From contig NZ_JAAAFX010000009.1 in NCBI RefSeq assembly GCF_019352895.1, forward strand, positions 186,001 through 250,000: DNA of 64,000 nucleotides, written 5' to 3'. The notes beneath the pieces are model-generated. The model had not been told where the DNA came from. It saw only the letters and a list, made by a program, of their open reading frames with translations, and did no database searches. A program made the translations under genes and the position numbers. Origin of the DNA: Variovorax boronicumulans. Lineage in GTDB: Bacteria > Pseudomonadota > Gammaproteobacteria > Burkholderiales > Burkholderiaceae_C. Of the stretch, positions 27,419 through 36,185 are shown piece by piece. The first letter of the stretch is position 1. Each line of letters opens with the position of its first letter.

Positions 27419-28606
27419 ATGGACCTCGATTTCACCGCCGTCGAAGAGGCCTTCCGCGCCGAGGTGCGCGCCTTCCTCGCCACGCAGCTGCCGGCCGCGC
27501 TGCGCACCCGCGTGGCCGAGGGCCGCACGCTGACCAAGGCCGAGATGGTGCAGTGGCACGCGATCCTGCAGTCGCGCGGCTGGCTCGCGAGCCACTGGCC
27601 GCGCGAGCATGGCGGGCCGGGCTGGACCGCGGTCGAGCGCTTCGTCTTCGAGTACGAATGCGCGCTGGCCGATGCGCCACGCACCTTGCCCTTCGGCCTG
27701 ATCATGCTGGGGCCGGTGCTGATCCGCTACGGCACGCCGGCGCAGAAGGCGCACTGGCTGCCGCGCATCCTCGACGGCAGCGACTGGTGGTGCCAGGGCT
27801 ATTCCGAGCCCGGCGCCGGCTCGGACCTGGCCGCGCTGCGCACCCGCGCCGTGCGCACAACCGACGTGCGGGGCGAACACTACCTCGTGAACGGCCAGAA
27901 GACCTGGACCACGCTCGCGCAGCATGCCGACATGATCTTCTGCCTGGTCCGTACGTCGATGGAGGCGCGCCCCCAGCGCGGCATCAGCTTCCTGCTGATC
28001 GACATGAAGTCGCCCGGGGTGGAGGTGCGCCCCATCGTCACGCTGGACGGCGAGCACGAGGTCAACGAGGTGTTCTTCACCGACGTGCGCGTGCCGCTGG
28101 AGAACCTGGTGGGCGAGGAGAACGAGGGCTGGACCTGCGCCAAGTACCTGCTCACGCACGAGCGCAACGCCGGCATCGGCTTCTGCGTGGCGGCGCTGCA
28201 GCGGCTGAAGACGGTGGCGGCGCGCGTGCAGCGCCAGGGCCGCCCGCTCGACCAGGACCCGCTCTTCGCGGCCCGCATGGCGCGGGTCGAGATCGCGCTG
28301 GAGAACCTCAAGACCACCAGCCTGCGCGTCACCGCCACGGTGGCCGCGGGCGGCTCGCCCGGCGTGCAGAGTTCGGCGCTCAAGGTGCTGGGCAGCGAGA
28401 TCCGCCAGGAACTGTCGTCGCTGATCCGCCGCGCGGTTGGGCCGCGCGCCCAGGCGCAGCTGGCCGATGCGCTGGCACTCGACGGCAGCCCGCCCGAGGC
28501 CGCCACCGCCGCCGCGCAGTACCTCAACAACCGCAAGCTGTCGATCTTCGGCGGCTCCAACGAAGTGCAGCGCGGGATCATCGCGAAGACGATGCTGGGC
28601 CTGTGA
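27419..28606 (+). CDS. Acyl-CoA dehydrogenase family protein
   Basis: A 395-residue acyl-CoA dehydrogenase. QGYSEPGAGSDLAALRTRA near 124, VNGQKTWTTLAQHADM near 158 and IFGGSNEVQRGIIAKTMLGL at the C-terminus are all present, and the length is normal. It lacks an overlapping small partner, unlike the pair at 21514-23705. It is the last gene of the plus-strand catabolic run and ends 30 bases from the end of the convergent IclR gene. The substrate is unknown. Confidence 0.9.
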   Translation: MDLDFTAVEEAFRAEVRAFLATQLPAALRTRVAEGRTLTKAEMVQWHAILQSRGWLASHWPREHGGPGWTAVERFVFEYECALADAPRTLPFGLIMLGPVLIRYGTPAQKAHWLPRILDGSDWWCQGYSEPGAGSDLAALRTRAVRTTDVRGEHYLVNGQKTWTTLAQHADMIFCLVRTSMEARPQRGISFLLIDMKSPGVEVRPIVTLDGEHEVNEVFFTDVRVPLENLVGEENEGWTCAKYLLTHERNAGIGFCVAALQRLKTVAARVQRQGRPLDQDPLFAARMARVEIALENLKTTSLRVTATVAAGGSPGVQSSALKVLGSEIRQELSSLIRRAVGPRAQAQLADALALDGSPPEAATAAAQYLNNRKLSIFGGSNEVQRGIIAKTMLGL

Positions 28607-28636
28607 GCCATGGAGGAGGTGGAGGTGGCGCGGCGT

Positions 28637-29461
28637 TCAGTGGGCGGGCCGCAGGCTGCGCAGCATGTTCACCAGTCGCGGGCCGATGTCGTGCACCAGG
28701 TCTTCCCGAGTGCAGCGGAAAGTGGGCACGACGCAGTTGAAGATCAGCTGGCGGCCCTCGGGCGTGGTGTCGAAGGGTGCTGCGACCGCGGCCACCTCGG
28801 GTCGGAGTTCGCCGTGGTTCGCGCAGAAGCCGGCGCTGGCATAGAAGTTCAGGTTGGCACGGATGTTGGGCTCGTACTGGGCCCACAGCGCCGGCTGCCG
28901 CAGCCGGACCTCGTGGATCAGCGCCTGCCGCTCCGTCGCGGGGCAGGCCGCGAGGTAGGCCCAGCCGATGGCCGTGGCCGCGATCGGGTAGCTCAAACCG
29001 ATGTCGGCGATGCGTGCCGAGAAGGCCGAGCGGCTGCGGCTGACCTCGATGAAGACCATGTCCAGCCGGTCGCGGATCGCCAGCGACACCGAGCCGCGCA
29101 CCGAGGCCGAGAGCTCGTGCATCGGCGCGCGCGCGGCCTGGCGCAGCCCGATGTTTGCCAGCAGTGGATAGGCCAGCGACACCACCGCCGAACCCAGTGC
29201 GTAGCGCTGCGAGGCCGGCACGTTGCGCAGGTAGCCCAGTGCGCAGAGCGTGTAGGTGAGGCGGGAGATGGTGGCCTTCGGCAGGCCGGTCTGGTCCGAC
29301 AGCTCGCGGTTGCTCAGGCTCGGCCGCGCGGGCGTGAAGCACTTGAGCAGCGCGAGGCCGCGCGCCAGTGTGGTGGCGAACTGGCGATCGCCGCCGAAGT
29401 CGGCGTCCTCGGCCAGCACGCGCCGCGACGGGAGTGATTTTTCAATCCTGGTGGATGACAT
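28637..29461 (-). CDS. IclR family transcriptional regulator
   Basis: A 274-residue regulator with an N-terminal winged helix (about 28-90; LLKCFTPARPSLSNRELSD and LPKATISRLTYTL) and a C-terminal IclR effector domain (about 100-270). It is divergent from the flavin reductase/Bug pair. The 71-base gap contains three TGGA-centred elements that may be its operator. The ATG at 29461 is preferred over one 24 bases upstream. The effector is unknown. Confidence 0.9.
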   Translation of the reverse strand: MSSTRIEKSLPSRRVLAEDADFGGDRQFATTLARGLALLKCFTPARPSLSNRELSDQTGLPKATISRLTYTLCALGYLRNVPASQRYALGSAVVSLAYPLLANIGLRQAARAPMHELSASVRGSVSLAIRDRLDMVFIEVSRSRSAFSARIADIGLSYPIAATAIGWAYLAACPATERQALIHEVRLRQPALWAQYEPNIRANLNFYASAGFCANHGELRPEVAAVAAPFDTTPEGRQLIFNCVVPTFRCTREDLVHDIGPRLVNMLRSLRPAH

Positions 29462-29474
29462 AGCAAAACATCGA

Positions 29475-29512
29475 TGGAGATCCAAATGGAATATTCATAT
29501 CTTGGACATCCC
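29475..29512. promoter_or_regulatory. Triple TGGA operator candidate (IclR site)
   Basis: Three palindrome-like elements follow each other in the short divergent gap: TGGA-GA-TCCA (29475-29484), TGGAATATTCA (29487-29497) and TGGACATCCC (29503-29512). Half-sites of the form TGGA are common for IclR regulators, including E. coli IclR. Control of both directions is plausible. Confidence 0.4.
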
Positions 29513-29532
29513 TATTAAACCGGAGACAAGCC

Positions 29533-30192
29533 ATGTTCTACGAACCCGGCCGCACCGCCAGCGGTCTGCCCTACAACCCCTTCAAGTCCTGCTGCGTGCC
29601 GCGACCCATCGGCTGGATCTCGACCGTCAGCCCGCAGGGCGTGCACAACCTCGCGCCCTACAGCCAGTTCCAGAACCTGACCTGGGACCCGCCGACCGTG
29701 ACGGTGGCGGTCAACTGCCGGCCCGACGGCTCGATGAAGGACACCGCCGCCAATGCGCTGGCGACCGGCGAGTTCGTCTGGAACATGGCGACCTACGATT
29801 TGCGCCAGTGGGTGGTGTCCTCGGCCCAGGCCTTCGGGCCGGAGGTCGACGAGTTCAGCCAGCTGGGCATTCCCACGGTGGCCTCGCACCGGGTCAAGCC
29901 CCTCCGCGTAGCGGCCTCGCCCGTGCACTTCGAATGCCGGCTTCGACAGTCGCTCTACATCCCGGCCAACACGCCGGAGGCCAGCACCTACCTGCTGATC
30001 GGCGAGGTGATCGGCGTGCACATCCAGGAGGACGTGATCGACGCCGACGGCGTGCTCGACATCCTCAAGATCAAGCCGCTGGCGCGCGTCGGCTACCTCG
30101 ACTACGTGACCGTCGAGTCGAAGTTCCAGGTGGTGCGGCCGGACTTCGAGGGCCTGGACACCGTGCCGTACATGCAGGAGGCGATGAAATGA
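29533..30192 (+). CDS. Flavin reductase family protein (FMN-binding split barrel)
   Basis: A 219-residue protein of the flavin-reductase-like split-barrel family. PRPIGWISTVSPQGVHNLAPYSQFQ (split as PRPIGWIST and NLAPYS) is the FMN-phosphate region; the SxxPP-like part reads WDPPTVTV. Such proteins reduce flavin for a monooxygenase or act on quinones. No obvious partner oxygenase is adjacent. It overlaps the next Bug gene by ATGA and carries the GGAGACAAGCC leader. It is divergent from the IclR gene. Confidence 0.85.
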   Translation: MFYEPGRTASGLPYNPFKSCCVPRPIGWISTVSPQGVHNLAPYSQFQNLTWDPPTVTVAVNCRPDGSMKDTAANALATGEFVWNMATYDLRQWVVSSAQAFGPEVDEFSQLGIPTVASHRVKPLRVAASPVHFECRLRQSLYIPANTPEASTYLLIGEVIGVHIQEDVIDADGVLDILKIKPLARVGYLDYVTVESKFQVVRPDFEGLDTVPYMQEAMK

Positions 30193-31154
30193 GAAGACGC
30201 CTGATGCTGCGCGTCGCCGCCGCTGGCGGACTGGCGGCGTCGACGGCCATGTTGCCGGCGCGGGCCGCCGACTATCCGAGCAAGGCACTGCGCATCGTGG
30301 TGCCATGGGCGGCTGGTACCGGAACCGACTTGAATGCGCGCGCAATCGCGCAGCAGATCACGGCCGACAGCAGGCAGGTGGTGGTGGTCGACAACAAGGC
30401 CGGCGTGGGCGGATCGATCGGCACCGCCGAGGTCGCGCGGCTGCCGGCGGACGGCTACACGGTGCTCGCGACCTCCAATGCCCATGTGGCGAACCTGTTC
30501 CTGATCAAGAACCTGCCGTATGACCCCTTGCAGGATTTCGTGCCCGTGGGCAGCACGCGGCGGCTGCCCTCGTTGCTGGTGGCGCGGCCGAGCCTCGGGG
30601 TGTCGACCATCGCGCAGCTCACCGAACTCGCGCGGCGCGAGCCCGGCAAGATCAGTTTCGGGGCCGGCACCTCGGCCGGCCGTATGGGCATGGAGCTCTA
30701 CCAGCAGATGGCGGGCGTCAAGCTGCTGCACGTGCCCTACAAGAGTGCGACCGCGGCGCTCAATGACGTGCTGGGCGGGCATTGCGACGTGATGTTCGTC
30801 GACATCTTCAACAGCCTCACGCAGATCCGAGCCGGCACGCTGGTGCCGCTGGCGGCCTCGGGCCGCACGCGGCTCAAGGTGCTGCCCGAACTGCCGACCG
30901 TGGCCGAGTCGGGCCTGCCCGGCTACGAGATGACGAGCTGGAGCGGCCTGTGGCTGCGCAAGGGCGCGCCCGAGGCGGCCGTGGCCTACCTCAACCGGAT
31001 GGCGCGCAAGGCGGCGGAGGCCGAGCGCGAGAGCGTCGAGGCCACCGGCGGCGAGGTCTTCGTGGACACGCCGGAAGCCTTCGCGCGCTTCGTCGACGCC
31101 GAGGTGGCGCTGTGGCGACGCACCGCGGCGGCGGCGAAGATCGTGCCCGAGTGA
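30189..31154 (+). CDS. Bug-family tripartite tricarboxylate transporter receptor
   Basis: A 321-residue periplasmic receptor with a signal peptide ending near ARAADYP (about 27). IVVPWAAGTGTDLNAR, VVDNKAGVGG and HVPYKS are the ligand-loop motifs; the usual PPGG is replaced by WAAGTG. It is translationally coupled to the flavin reductase gene. There is no permease gene nearby. It probably binds the substrate or inducer of this small operon. Confidence 0.88.
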   Translation: MRRRLMLRVAAAGGLAASTAMLPARAADYPSKALRIVVPWAAGTGTDLNARAIAQQITADSRQVVVVDNKAGVGGSIGTAEVARLPADGYTVLATSNAHVANLFLIKNLPYDPLQDFVPVGSTRRLPSLLVARPSLGVSTIAQLTELARREPGKISFGAGTSAGRMGMELYQQMAGVKLLHVPYKSATAALNDVLGGHCDVMFVDIFNSLTQIRAGTLVPLAASGRTRLKVLPELPTVAESGLPGYEMTSWSGLWLRKGAPEAAVAYLNRMARKAAEAERESVEATGGEVFVDTPEAFARFVDAEVALWRRTAAAAKIVPE

Positions 31155-31189
31155 GTCACGGCGCGCCCTGGCGCCGCTAAGCTCGCGCC

Positions 31190-32104
31190 ATGTCCCATGA
31201 CCGTTTCTCCGACCTCGCCGTGTTCGTCCGCGCGGTCGAAAGCGGCAGCTTCTCGGCCGCCGGGCGCCAGCTGGACCTCAGCGCCTCGGCTGTCAGCAAG
31301 GCGATCTCGCGCCTGGAGGAGCGGCTGGGTGCGCGCCTGCTCCACCGCACCTCGCGCTCGCTGCAGCTGACCTACGAGGGCGAGGTCTTCATCGTCGGTG
31401 CGCGCCGGGTGCTGGAGGCGATGGACGATGCGCAGCGCAGCCTCAGCGAACTCACGGCCGAGCTGAGCGGCAGGCTGCGCATCTACACGCTGCCCAGCTT
31501 CGGCTACACGCTGGTGCCCTTCATCGCCGAGTTCGTGCGGCGCTTTCCGCGCATCAAGATCGACATCCAGCTGGGGGCCGAGCGGGTCGACCTTGTGGAG
31601 CGCAACATCGACCTCGCGATCCGCCTGGGAGTGCTGCAGGACAGCGCGTACTTCGCGCGCAAGATCGGGCTGACCAAGCACGTGATCTGCGCCGCGCCGG
31701 CCTACCTGGCGCGCCGCGGCACGCCGGCCACGCCGGCGGCGCTGAAGGACCACAACTGCCTTAACTTCTCGATCCGCACGCATGACATCCACTGGGGTCT
31801 GCGTGCCGAGTCGGCGCTCAAGCCGGCCTCGGTCGACGGCGACATCACCTCGAACCAGGCCGAGATGCTGCACCGCCTGTGCGTGGCCGGCGTGGGCATC
31901 ACCGAGCTGCCCTACTACGTGGTGGAGCGGGACATCGCCAGCGGCGCTCTGGTGACCCTGCTCGACAGCGACGCGCAGCCCGAGCACGACCCGATCTGGG
32001 CGATCTACCCGCACAACCAGAACCCGAGCCCTCGCACCACGGCCTTCATCGAGTTCCTGCGCGAACGCATCGCGGCCTCGCCCGGTTTCCTGCCGCCGGG
32101 CTGA
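31190..32104 (+). CDS. LysR family transcriptional regulator
   Basis: A 304-residue LysR regulator of the group that begins DRFSDLAVFVRAVESGSFSAAG. The helix-turn-helix covers about 5-65 and the effector domain about 90-295. It is 35 bases after the Bug gene, on the same strand, and converges with the VOC gene 10 bases later. It might regulate the minus-strand operon that ends there, but no divergent promoter supports this. Confidence 0.9.
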   Translation: MSHDRFSDLAVFVRAVESGSFSAAGRQLDLSASAVSKAISRLEERLGARLLHRTSRSLQLTYEGEVFIVGARRVLEAMDDAQRSLSELTAELSGRLRIYTLPSFGYTLVPFIAEFVRRFPRIKIDIQLGAERVDLVERNIDLAIRLGVLQDSAYFARKIGLTKHVICAAPAYLARRGTPATPAALKDHNCLNFSIRTHDIHWGLRAESALKPASVDGDITSNQAEMLHRLCVAGVGITELPYYVVERDIASGALVTLLDSDAQPEHDPIWAIYPHNQNPSPRTTAFIEFLRERIAASPGFLPPG

Positions 32105-32114
32105 AGCGCGTGGG

Positions 32115-32666
32115 TCAGGCCGCCTGCGGCCCGGGCCACAGCAGCGTGCGGCCGTCCCAGTCGCGCGCCTGCCGCGCGATACCCGCATAGAAGGCCTCGC
32201 TGGTGTCGGTGATCTCGATCAGTTCCTTCATCGCGTGCAGCGGCGTGGCGCCCTCGAAGTAGGCGATGCGCGCGCCGCGCGCGGTGCGCGCCGTGTAGAG
32301 CGCCTCGCGACCCTGCGCCCGTTCCTCGGCCACGCGCGCATCGAACTGTCGTGTGCCGATGCCCCAGTGATGGAAGCCGTGGCCGCGGCGCGCTACGCCG
32401 TCGCGGAACACCGAGGGCTGGTCGTCGTGCTGCTGGATCAGCTCCAGCATCAGCGTGCCGTGGAAGGCCAGCGCGATGGACAGGTCGTGGTTCACCTCGC
32501 GGCCGCGGTAGAACGCGCCGGGCCGTGGCTGCGAGGTGCGGAAGCGGTACCAGGGCCCCACCTGGAGGTTGGCGCTGAAACTGGCGATGGCCTGGTCGAT
32601 GTCTTCGACCACGTGGCCGGCCTGGATCGCGGTCTCGGGTCGGCCGCCGAAGAGAAAGTCGTTCAT
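32115..32666 (-). CDS. VOC (glyoxalase-like) family protein
   Basis: A 183-residue protein with the paired beta-alpha-beta-beta-beta motif of the vicinal oxygen chelate superfamily. The first strand holds AGHVVEDIDQAIASF (His18 a possible metal ligand), and GHGFHHWGIGT near 100 and a late Glu near 155 would supply the others. Related enzymes are epimerases, lyases or dioxygenases. It is the last gene of a coupled minus-strand operon and shares ATGA with the alcohol dehydrogenase gene. The reaction is not predictable. Confidence 0.75.
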   Translation of the reverse strand: MNDFLFGGRPETAIQAGHVVEDIDQAIASFSANLQVGPWYRFRTSQPRPGAFYRGREVNHDLSIALAFHGTLMLELIQQHDDQPSVFRDGVARRGHGFHHWGIGTRQFDARVAEERAQGREALYTARTARGARIAYFEGATPLHAMKELIEITDTSEAFYAGIARQARDWDGRTLLWPGPQAA

Positions 32667-33658
32667 GGTGTCGGTGTCTCGAAGGAATGAGGGAAGAGCA
32701 GCGCCTTGGTCGCGACGCGGCTGTGCGCCGCTTCGAAGGCCTGCAGGCCGTCGCGCAGCGCATAGCGGTGCGTGATCAGCGGCGCGAACTGCGCCGGGTG
32801 CGCGGCCACCGTGTCGATCACCTGCTGCCAGCCCTCGCGCGTGTTGCCGTAGCTGCCGCGCAACTGGAGCTGGCGCCGCACCAGGCGGGTGATGTCGATG
32901 GCGCCCGGTGCCGGGTGGATGCCGGTGGCCACCAGGGTGCCCTGGCGGCGCAGCAGGCCCAGGCCCTCGTCGATGGTCGAGGCCACGCCGGTCATTTCGA
33001 TCACCGCATCGAAGCCCTCGCCGGCCAGGGCCGCGAGCCGTTCCTCCGAACCGGCCTCGGCGCGGTCGACCAGCGTGTCGAAGCCCATGCGGCGCAGCAC
33101 GGCGAAACGGTGCGTGTCGGCATGGCCGGTGACGACGATCTGGCGTGCGCCGGCCAGGCGTGCGAACAGCGCCGCGCCCTGTGCGATGGCGCCCGCGCCC
33201 ATGATCAGCAGCCGCTGGCCGGCCGCGATTTCCGACAAGGCAATGGCATGGTGCGCAACCGTCAGCGGCTCGATCAGCGCACCGAGTTCGCGGTCGAGCG
33301 TGTCGGGGATCGGCAGACAGTGGGCGGCCGGCACCGTGACCGAGGGCGCGAAGCAGCCGTCGCGCTGGGTGCCGATGCCGACCGGCAGCGCGACCACGCG
33401 CCGGCCGAGCAGTCCGGCCGGCGCACCTTCGCCGAGTCGGACCACGCGGCCGCAGAACTCGTGGCCCAGCGTGAGCGGCAGCCGCGGCCACATGAAGTCG
33501 TAGGCCGAACCCTTGGCGTCATAGATGTGCAGGTCGCTGCCGCAGATGCCGGCGGCCTCGACTTCGATCAGGACATCGCCGGGCGCCGGCGTCTGTGGCG
33601 TGGGGGCCTCGGCCAGCGCAACGCCGAAGCCGGGCGACAGTTTTCGCAGTGCAAGCAT
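32663..33658 (-). CDS. Zinc-dependent alcohol dehydrogenase (MDR family)
   Basis: A 331-residue medium-chain dehydrogenase. Catalytic zinc ligands are visible in GICGSD (Cys near 39) and GHEFCG (His-Glu near 66). The Rossmann fold runs from LLIMGAGAIAQGA near 165. The four-cysteine structural zinc lobe is missing: the segment between GHEF and DGCFA is very short. I choose the ATG at 33658, which has GGGAGAA upstream; a GTG 24 bases earlier would overlap the SDR gene. It would oxidise a secondary alcohol or polyol. Confidence 0.87.
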   Translation of the reverse strand: MLALRKLSPGFGVALAEAPTPQTPAPGDVLIEVEAAGICGSDLHIYDAKGSAYDFMWPRLPLTLGHEFCGRVVRLGEGAPAGLLGRRVVALPVGIGTQRDGCFAPSVTVPAAHCLPIPDTLDRELGALIEPLTVAHHAIALSEIAAGQRLLIMGAGAIAQGAALFARLAGARQIVVTGHADTHRFAVLRRMGFDTLVDRAEAGSEERLAALAGEGFDAVIEMTGVASTIDEGLGLLRRQGTLVATGIHPAPGAIDITRLVRRQLQLRGSYGNTREGWQQVIDTVAAHPAQFAPLITHRYALRDGLQAFEAAHSRVATKALLFPHSFETPTP

Positions 33659-33674
33659 TGATCCGTTCTCCCGC

Positions 33675-34457
33675 TTAGGCACTGTTGGCGCGCAGGCCGC
33701 CGTCGATCACGAAGGGCTCGCCGGTCACATAGGGCACCAGTCCGGCAGCCAACGTCGCGACCAGCCGGCCTACGTCCGCGGCCTCGCCCCAGCGCCGCAG
33801 CGGCACCTCGCCGCTTGCGATGCGCGCGTCCTGCGGGCCGGTATCGAGCGAACCGGTCATCTCGGTGCGGATGAAGCCGGGCCGGACGTCGTGCACATGG
33901 ATGCCGTGCGGCGCGAGCCGCAGCGCCATGATCTTGGCCATCATCGCCACCGCGGCCTTCGACATGCAGTACTGCGAGCGGTTGAGCCGTGCATAGTGCG
34001 CCGCCATCGACGAGATCACGATGACGCTGCGGTAGGGCCGCGGCGCCGGGTCTTCGAGCATGCGCCGCGCGACGGCCTGGGTCAGGAAGAAGGTGCCGCG
34101 GATGTTGACGTCGAAGTTGTGGTCGAAGTCCGCGGGCGTGATGTCCAGCACGTCCTTCAGCGGCCGCGCGGCCACGCCGGCGTTGTCGACCAGGCAGTCG
34201 ATGCGTCCGTGCAGCGCGAACACATCGGTCACCAGGGGCGCGTGGCTTGCCAGGTCTGCGATGTCGGCCGTTCGGAGATCGGCCCGGGCGCCGAGCGCGC
34301 GCAGTTCGGCCAGCGTGGCCCGTGCACGTTCGTCGTCGTGCAGGTCGACCAGCACCAGGTCGAAGCCCTGGCGGGCCAGGGCGAGCGCGCAGGCGCGGCC
34401 AATGCCCTGGCGCCCGCCGGTGACCAGGGCCACGGGGCGGTCGGTGGACGCGCTCAT
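33675..34457 (-). CDS. Short-chain dehydrogenase/reductase
   Basis: A 260-residue SDR. The cofactor motif is TGGRQGIG (about 14-21), NAG is in DNAGVAA near 93, the catalytic Ser is in ISSMAAHY near 147 and the YxxxK pair is YCMSK near 162. It is related to 3-ketoacyl-ACP reductase-like and sugar dehydrogenases of catabolic loci. It overlaps the thiamine-diphosphate enzyme gene by ATGA, so the two are coupled. Confidence 0.9.
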   Translation of the reverse strand: MSASTDRPVALVTGGRQGIGRACALALARQGFDLVLVDLHDDERARATLAELRALGARADLRTADIADLASHAPLVTDVFALHGRIDCLVDNAGVAARPLKDVLDITPADFDHNFDVNIRGTFFLTQAVARRMLEDPAPRPYRSVIVISSMAAHYARLNRSQYCMSKAAVAMMAKIMALRLAPHGIHVHDVRPGFIRTEMTGSLDTGPQDARIASGEVPLRRWGEAADVGRLVATLAAGLVPYVTGEPFVIDGGLRANSA

Positions 34458-36178
34458 TTGCCACCGCCCAGCTGGCTCGGCCGGCTGCTGTAGGCGGTGA
34501 GCGGCGGACAGGCAGCCGGGTCGACGATGACGTCGATCACCGTTGCCCGGTCGGCCGCCAGCGCGTCCTGCAGCGCGGCGCGCAGCGCGCCCGGCGCCTC
34601 GACCGTGACACCGTGCAGGCCGCAGGCGCGCGCCACCGCGGCGTGGTCCACCCGTTCGAAGCGCGTGTCGGTGTGCCCACCGTAGCGGAATACCTCCATG
34701 TCCTCCTGCATGCCGAGGACGCCGTTGTTGAGCACCAGCAGCACCAGCTTGATGCCGTGGCGCCGGATCGTCTCGAGTTCGCTCCAGACATGGCCGAAAC
34801 CGCCGTCGCCCACCACCGACACCACGATCGCGCCGGGTTGCGCGAGCTGCGCACCCATCGCAAGCGGCAGGCCCCAGCCCAGGCCGGCCAGGCCGCGCGG
34901 CACCAGGAAGCGGTCGCCCGCGCGGCGTGCCGTGAGGTAGAGCGTGGTCCAGACCGAGGCATAGCTCGCATCAGCCGTGACGATCGCATCGGCCGGCAAC
35001 AGCTGCTCGAGTTCGTGCATCAGCCGCTCGGGGCGGATCGGCAGGCGGTCCTCTGTGCGTACGCCCTTCTGCAGCCGTCGCGCTTCGGTGCGCGAAGACG
35101 CGATGCGCTCCTGCAGTGCGGCGCGTCCCGCGTTGCGCAGGCCAGGTTCGTGGTGCGCCATCGCCTCGGCCAGGGCCTCAAGGCCCAGCCGCGCATCGCC
35201 GACCAGGCGCAGCGCCTCGTAGTTGCGGTCGATCTCCACCGGGTCGATGTCGAGGTGGATGAAGCGCGCGTGGCGTGGGTACTGAGCCCAGGTGTCGGTG
35301 CCGTTGGCCGCGGTGCGCGTGCCCACCAGCAGCACCACGTCGGCGTCGGCGATCAGCGAGCGCGCCTCGTAGGCTGGCGCACCGACCGCGAGTACGTTGC
35401 CGACCACGCCGAGCGACAGCGGATGCAGTTCCGACACCGCGCCCTTGCCCATCATGGTGGTCGCGACCGGCAGGCCGAAACGCTCCTGCATGTCGGCCAG
35501 GGTCTGCGCCGCGCCCGACAGGTGGACGCCGCCGCCGGCGATGACCAGCGGGCGCTGTGCGGCCATGAGCAGGCGCGCGGCCTCGCGTACGCGCTCGGGC
35601 GCCGGCACCACCGGGTCGAGCGGGAAGCGGCCATTGTTCGCCTGGCGCGTCGGCACGCCCGTGGCCTCGCTGTCGGCGATGTTCACGGGCAGCAGCAGCA
35701 CCGCCGGGCCGCAACGGCCGCTGGTCGCGGCGCGGAAGGCCATGTCGACCCATTCGTCGACACGGTCGGCCGTGTCGATGCGGCCGACCCACTTGGCGCA
35801 GCCGGCGAACAGCTTGAGGTGGTCGTACTCCTGGAAGGCATTGCGCTCGCGCAGCGCCACCGGCACGTCCTGGACCAGCGCCACGATGGGCACCGAGGAC
35901 TTGAGCGCCTCGGCCAGCGGCGCGACCAGCAGCGTCGCGGCCGGCCCGTTCTGCGCGGTCACGACCGCAGTCTGCCGGCTGATGCGCGCATAGCCGTCGG
36001 CCATCGCACCGCCTGCGTTCTCGGTGCGGTAGCCGATGTTGCGCATGCCTTGCTTGGGCACCGCGAGGTGGAAGCGCACGGGGTTGCATTGGCCGAAGAC
36101 GACTTCGACGCCGTGGCGACGGCAAGCCGCTGCCACACGGTCGGCCACGCTGCCACCGTTCTGTTCGGAAATGGACAT
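34454..36178 (-). CDS. Thiamine diphosphate-dependent enzyme, acetolactate synthase-like
   Basis: A 574-residue protein of the acetolactate synthase/benzoylformate decarboxylase family. The catalytic Glu is in YRTENAGG near 52; the central FAD/ADP-like domain lies at about 190-330; the ThDP motif GDGGFGHVWSEL runs to the NN pair (about 440-470). A role in valine synthesis is unlikely: there is no small regulatory subunit gene, and the neighbours are catabolic dehydrogenases. It could be a lyase or carboligase acting on a 2-oxo acid. The gene is 7 bases downstream of the Bug gene. Confidence 0.88.
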   Translation of the reverse strand: MSISEQNGGSVADRVAAACRRHGVEVVFGQCNPVRFHLAVPKQGMRNIGYRTENAGGAMADGYARISRQTAVVTAQNGPAATLLVAPLAEALKSSVPIVALVQDVPVALRERNAFQEYDHLKLFAGCAKWVGRIDTADRVDEWVDMAFRAATSGRCGPAVLLLPVNIADSEATGVPTRQANNGRFPLDPVVPAPERVREAARLLMAAQRPLVIAGGGVHLSGAAQTLADMQERFGLPVATTMMGKGAVSELHPLSLGVVGNVLAVGAPAYEARSLIADADVVLLVGTRTAANGTDTWAQYPRHARFIHLDIDPVEIDRNYEALRLVGDARLGLEALAEAMAHHEPGLRNAGRAALQERIASSRTEARRLQKGVRTEDRLPIRPERLMHELEQLLPADAIVTADASYASVWTTLYLTARRAGDRFLVPRGLAGLGWGLPLAMGAQLAQPGAIVVSVVGDGGFGHVWSELETIRRHGIKLVLLVLNNGVLGMQEDMEVFRYGGHTDTRFERVDHAAVARACGLHGVTVEAPGALRAALQDALAADRATVIDVIVDPAACPPLTAYSSRPSQLGGGK

Positions 36179-36185
36179 GAAATAC

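Noticed and set aside
31159..31176. Hairpin CGGCGC-N6-GCGCCG as a terminator
   Set aside because: The stem is short, no T-run follows, and a gene on the same strand starts 14 bases later.
34454..36178. ilvB (acetolactate synthase for valine synthesis)
   Set aside because: No small-subunit gene or ilvC adjoins and all neighbours are catabolic, so only the family is named.
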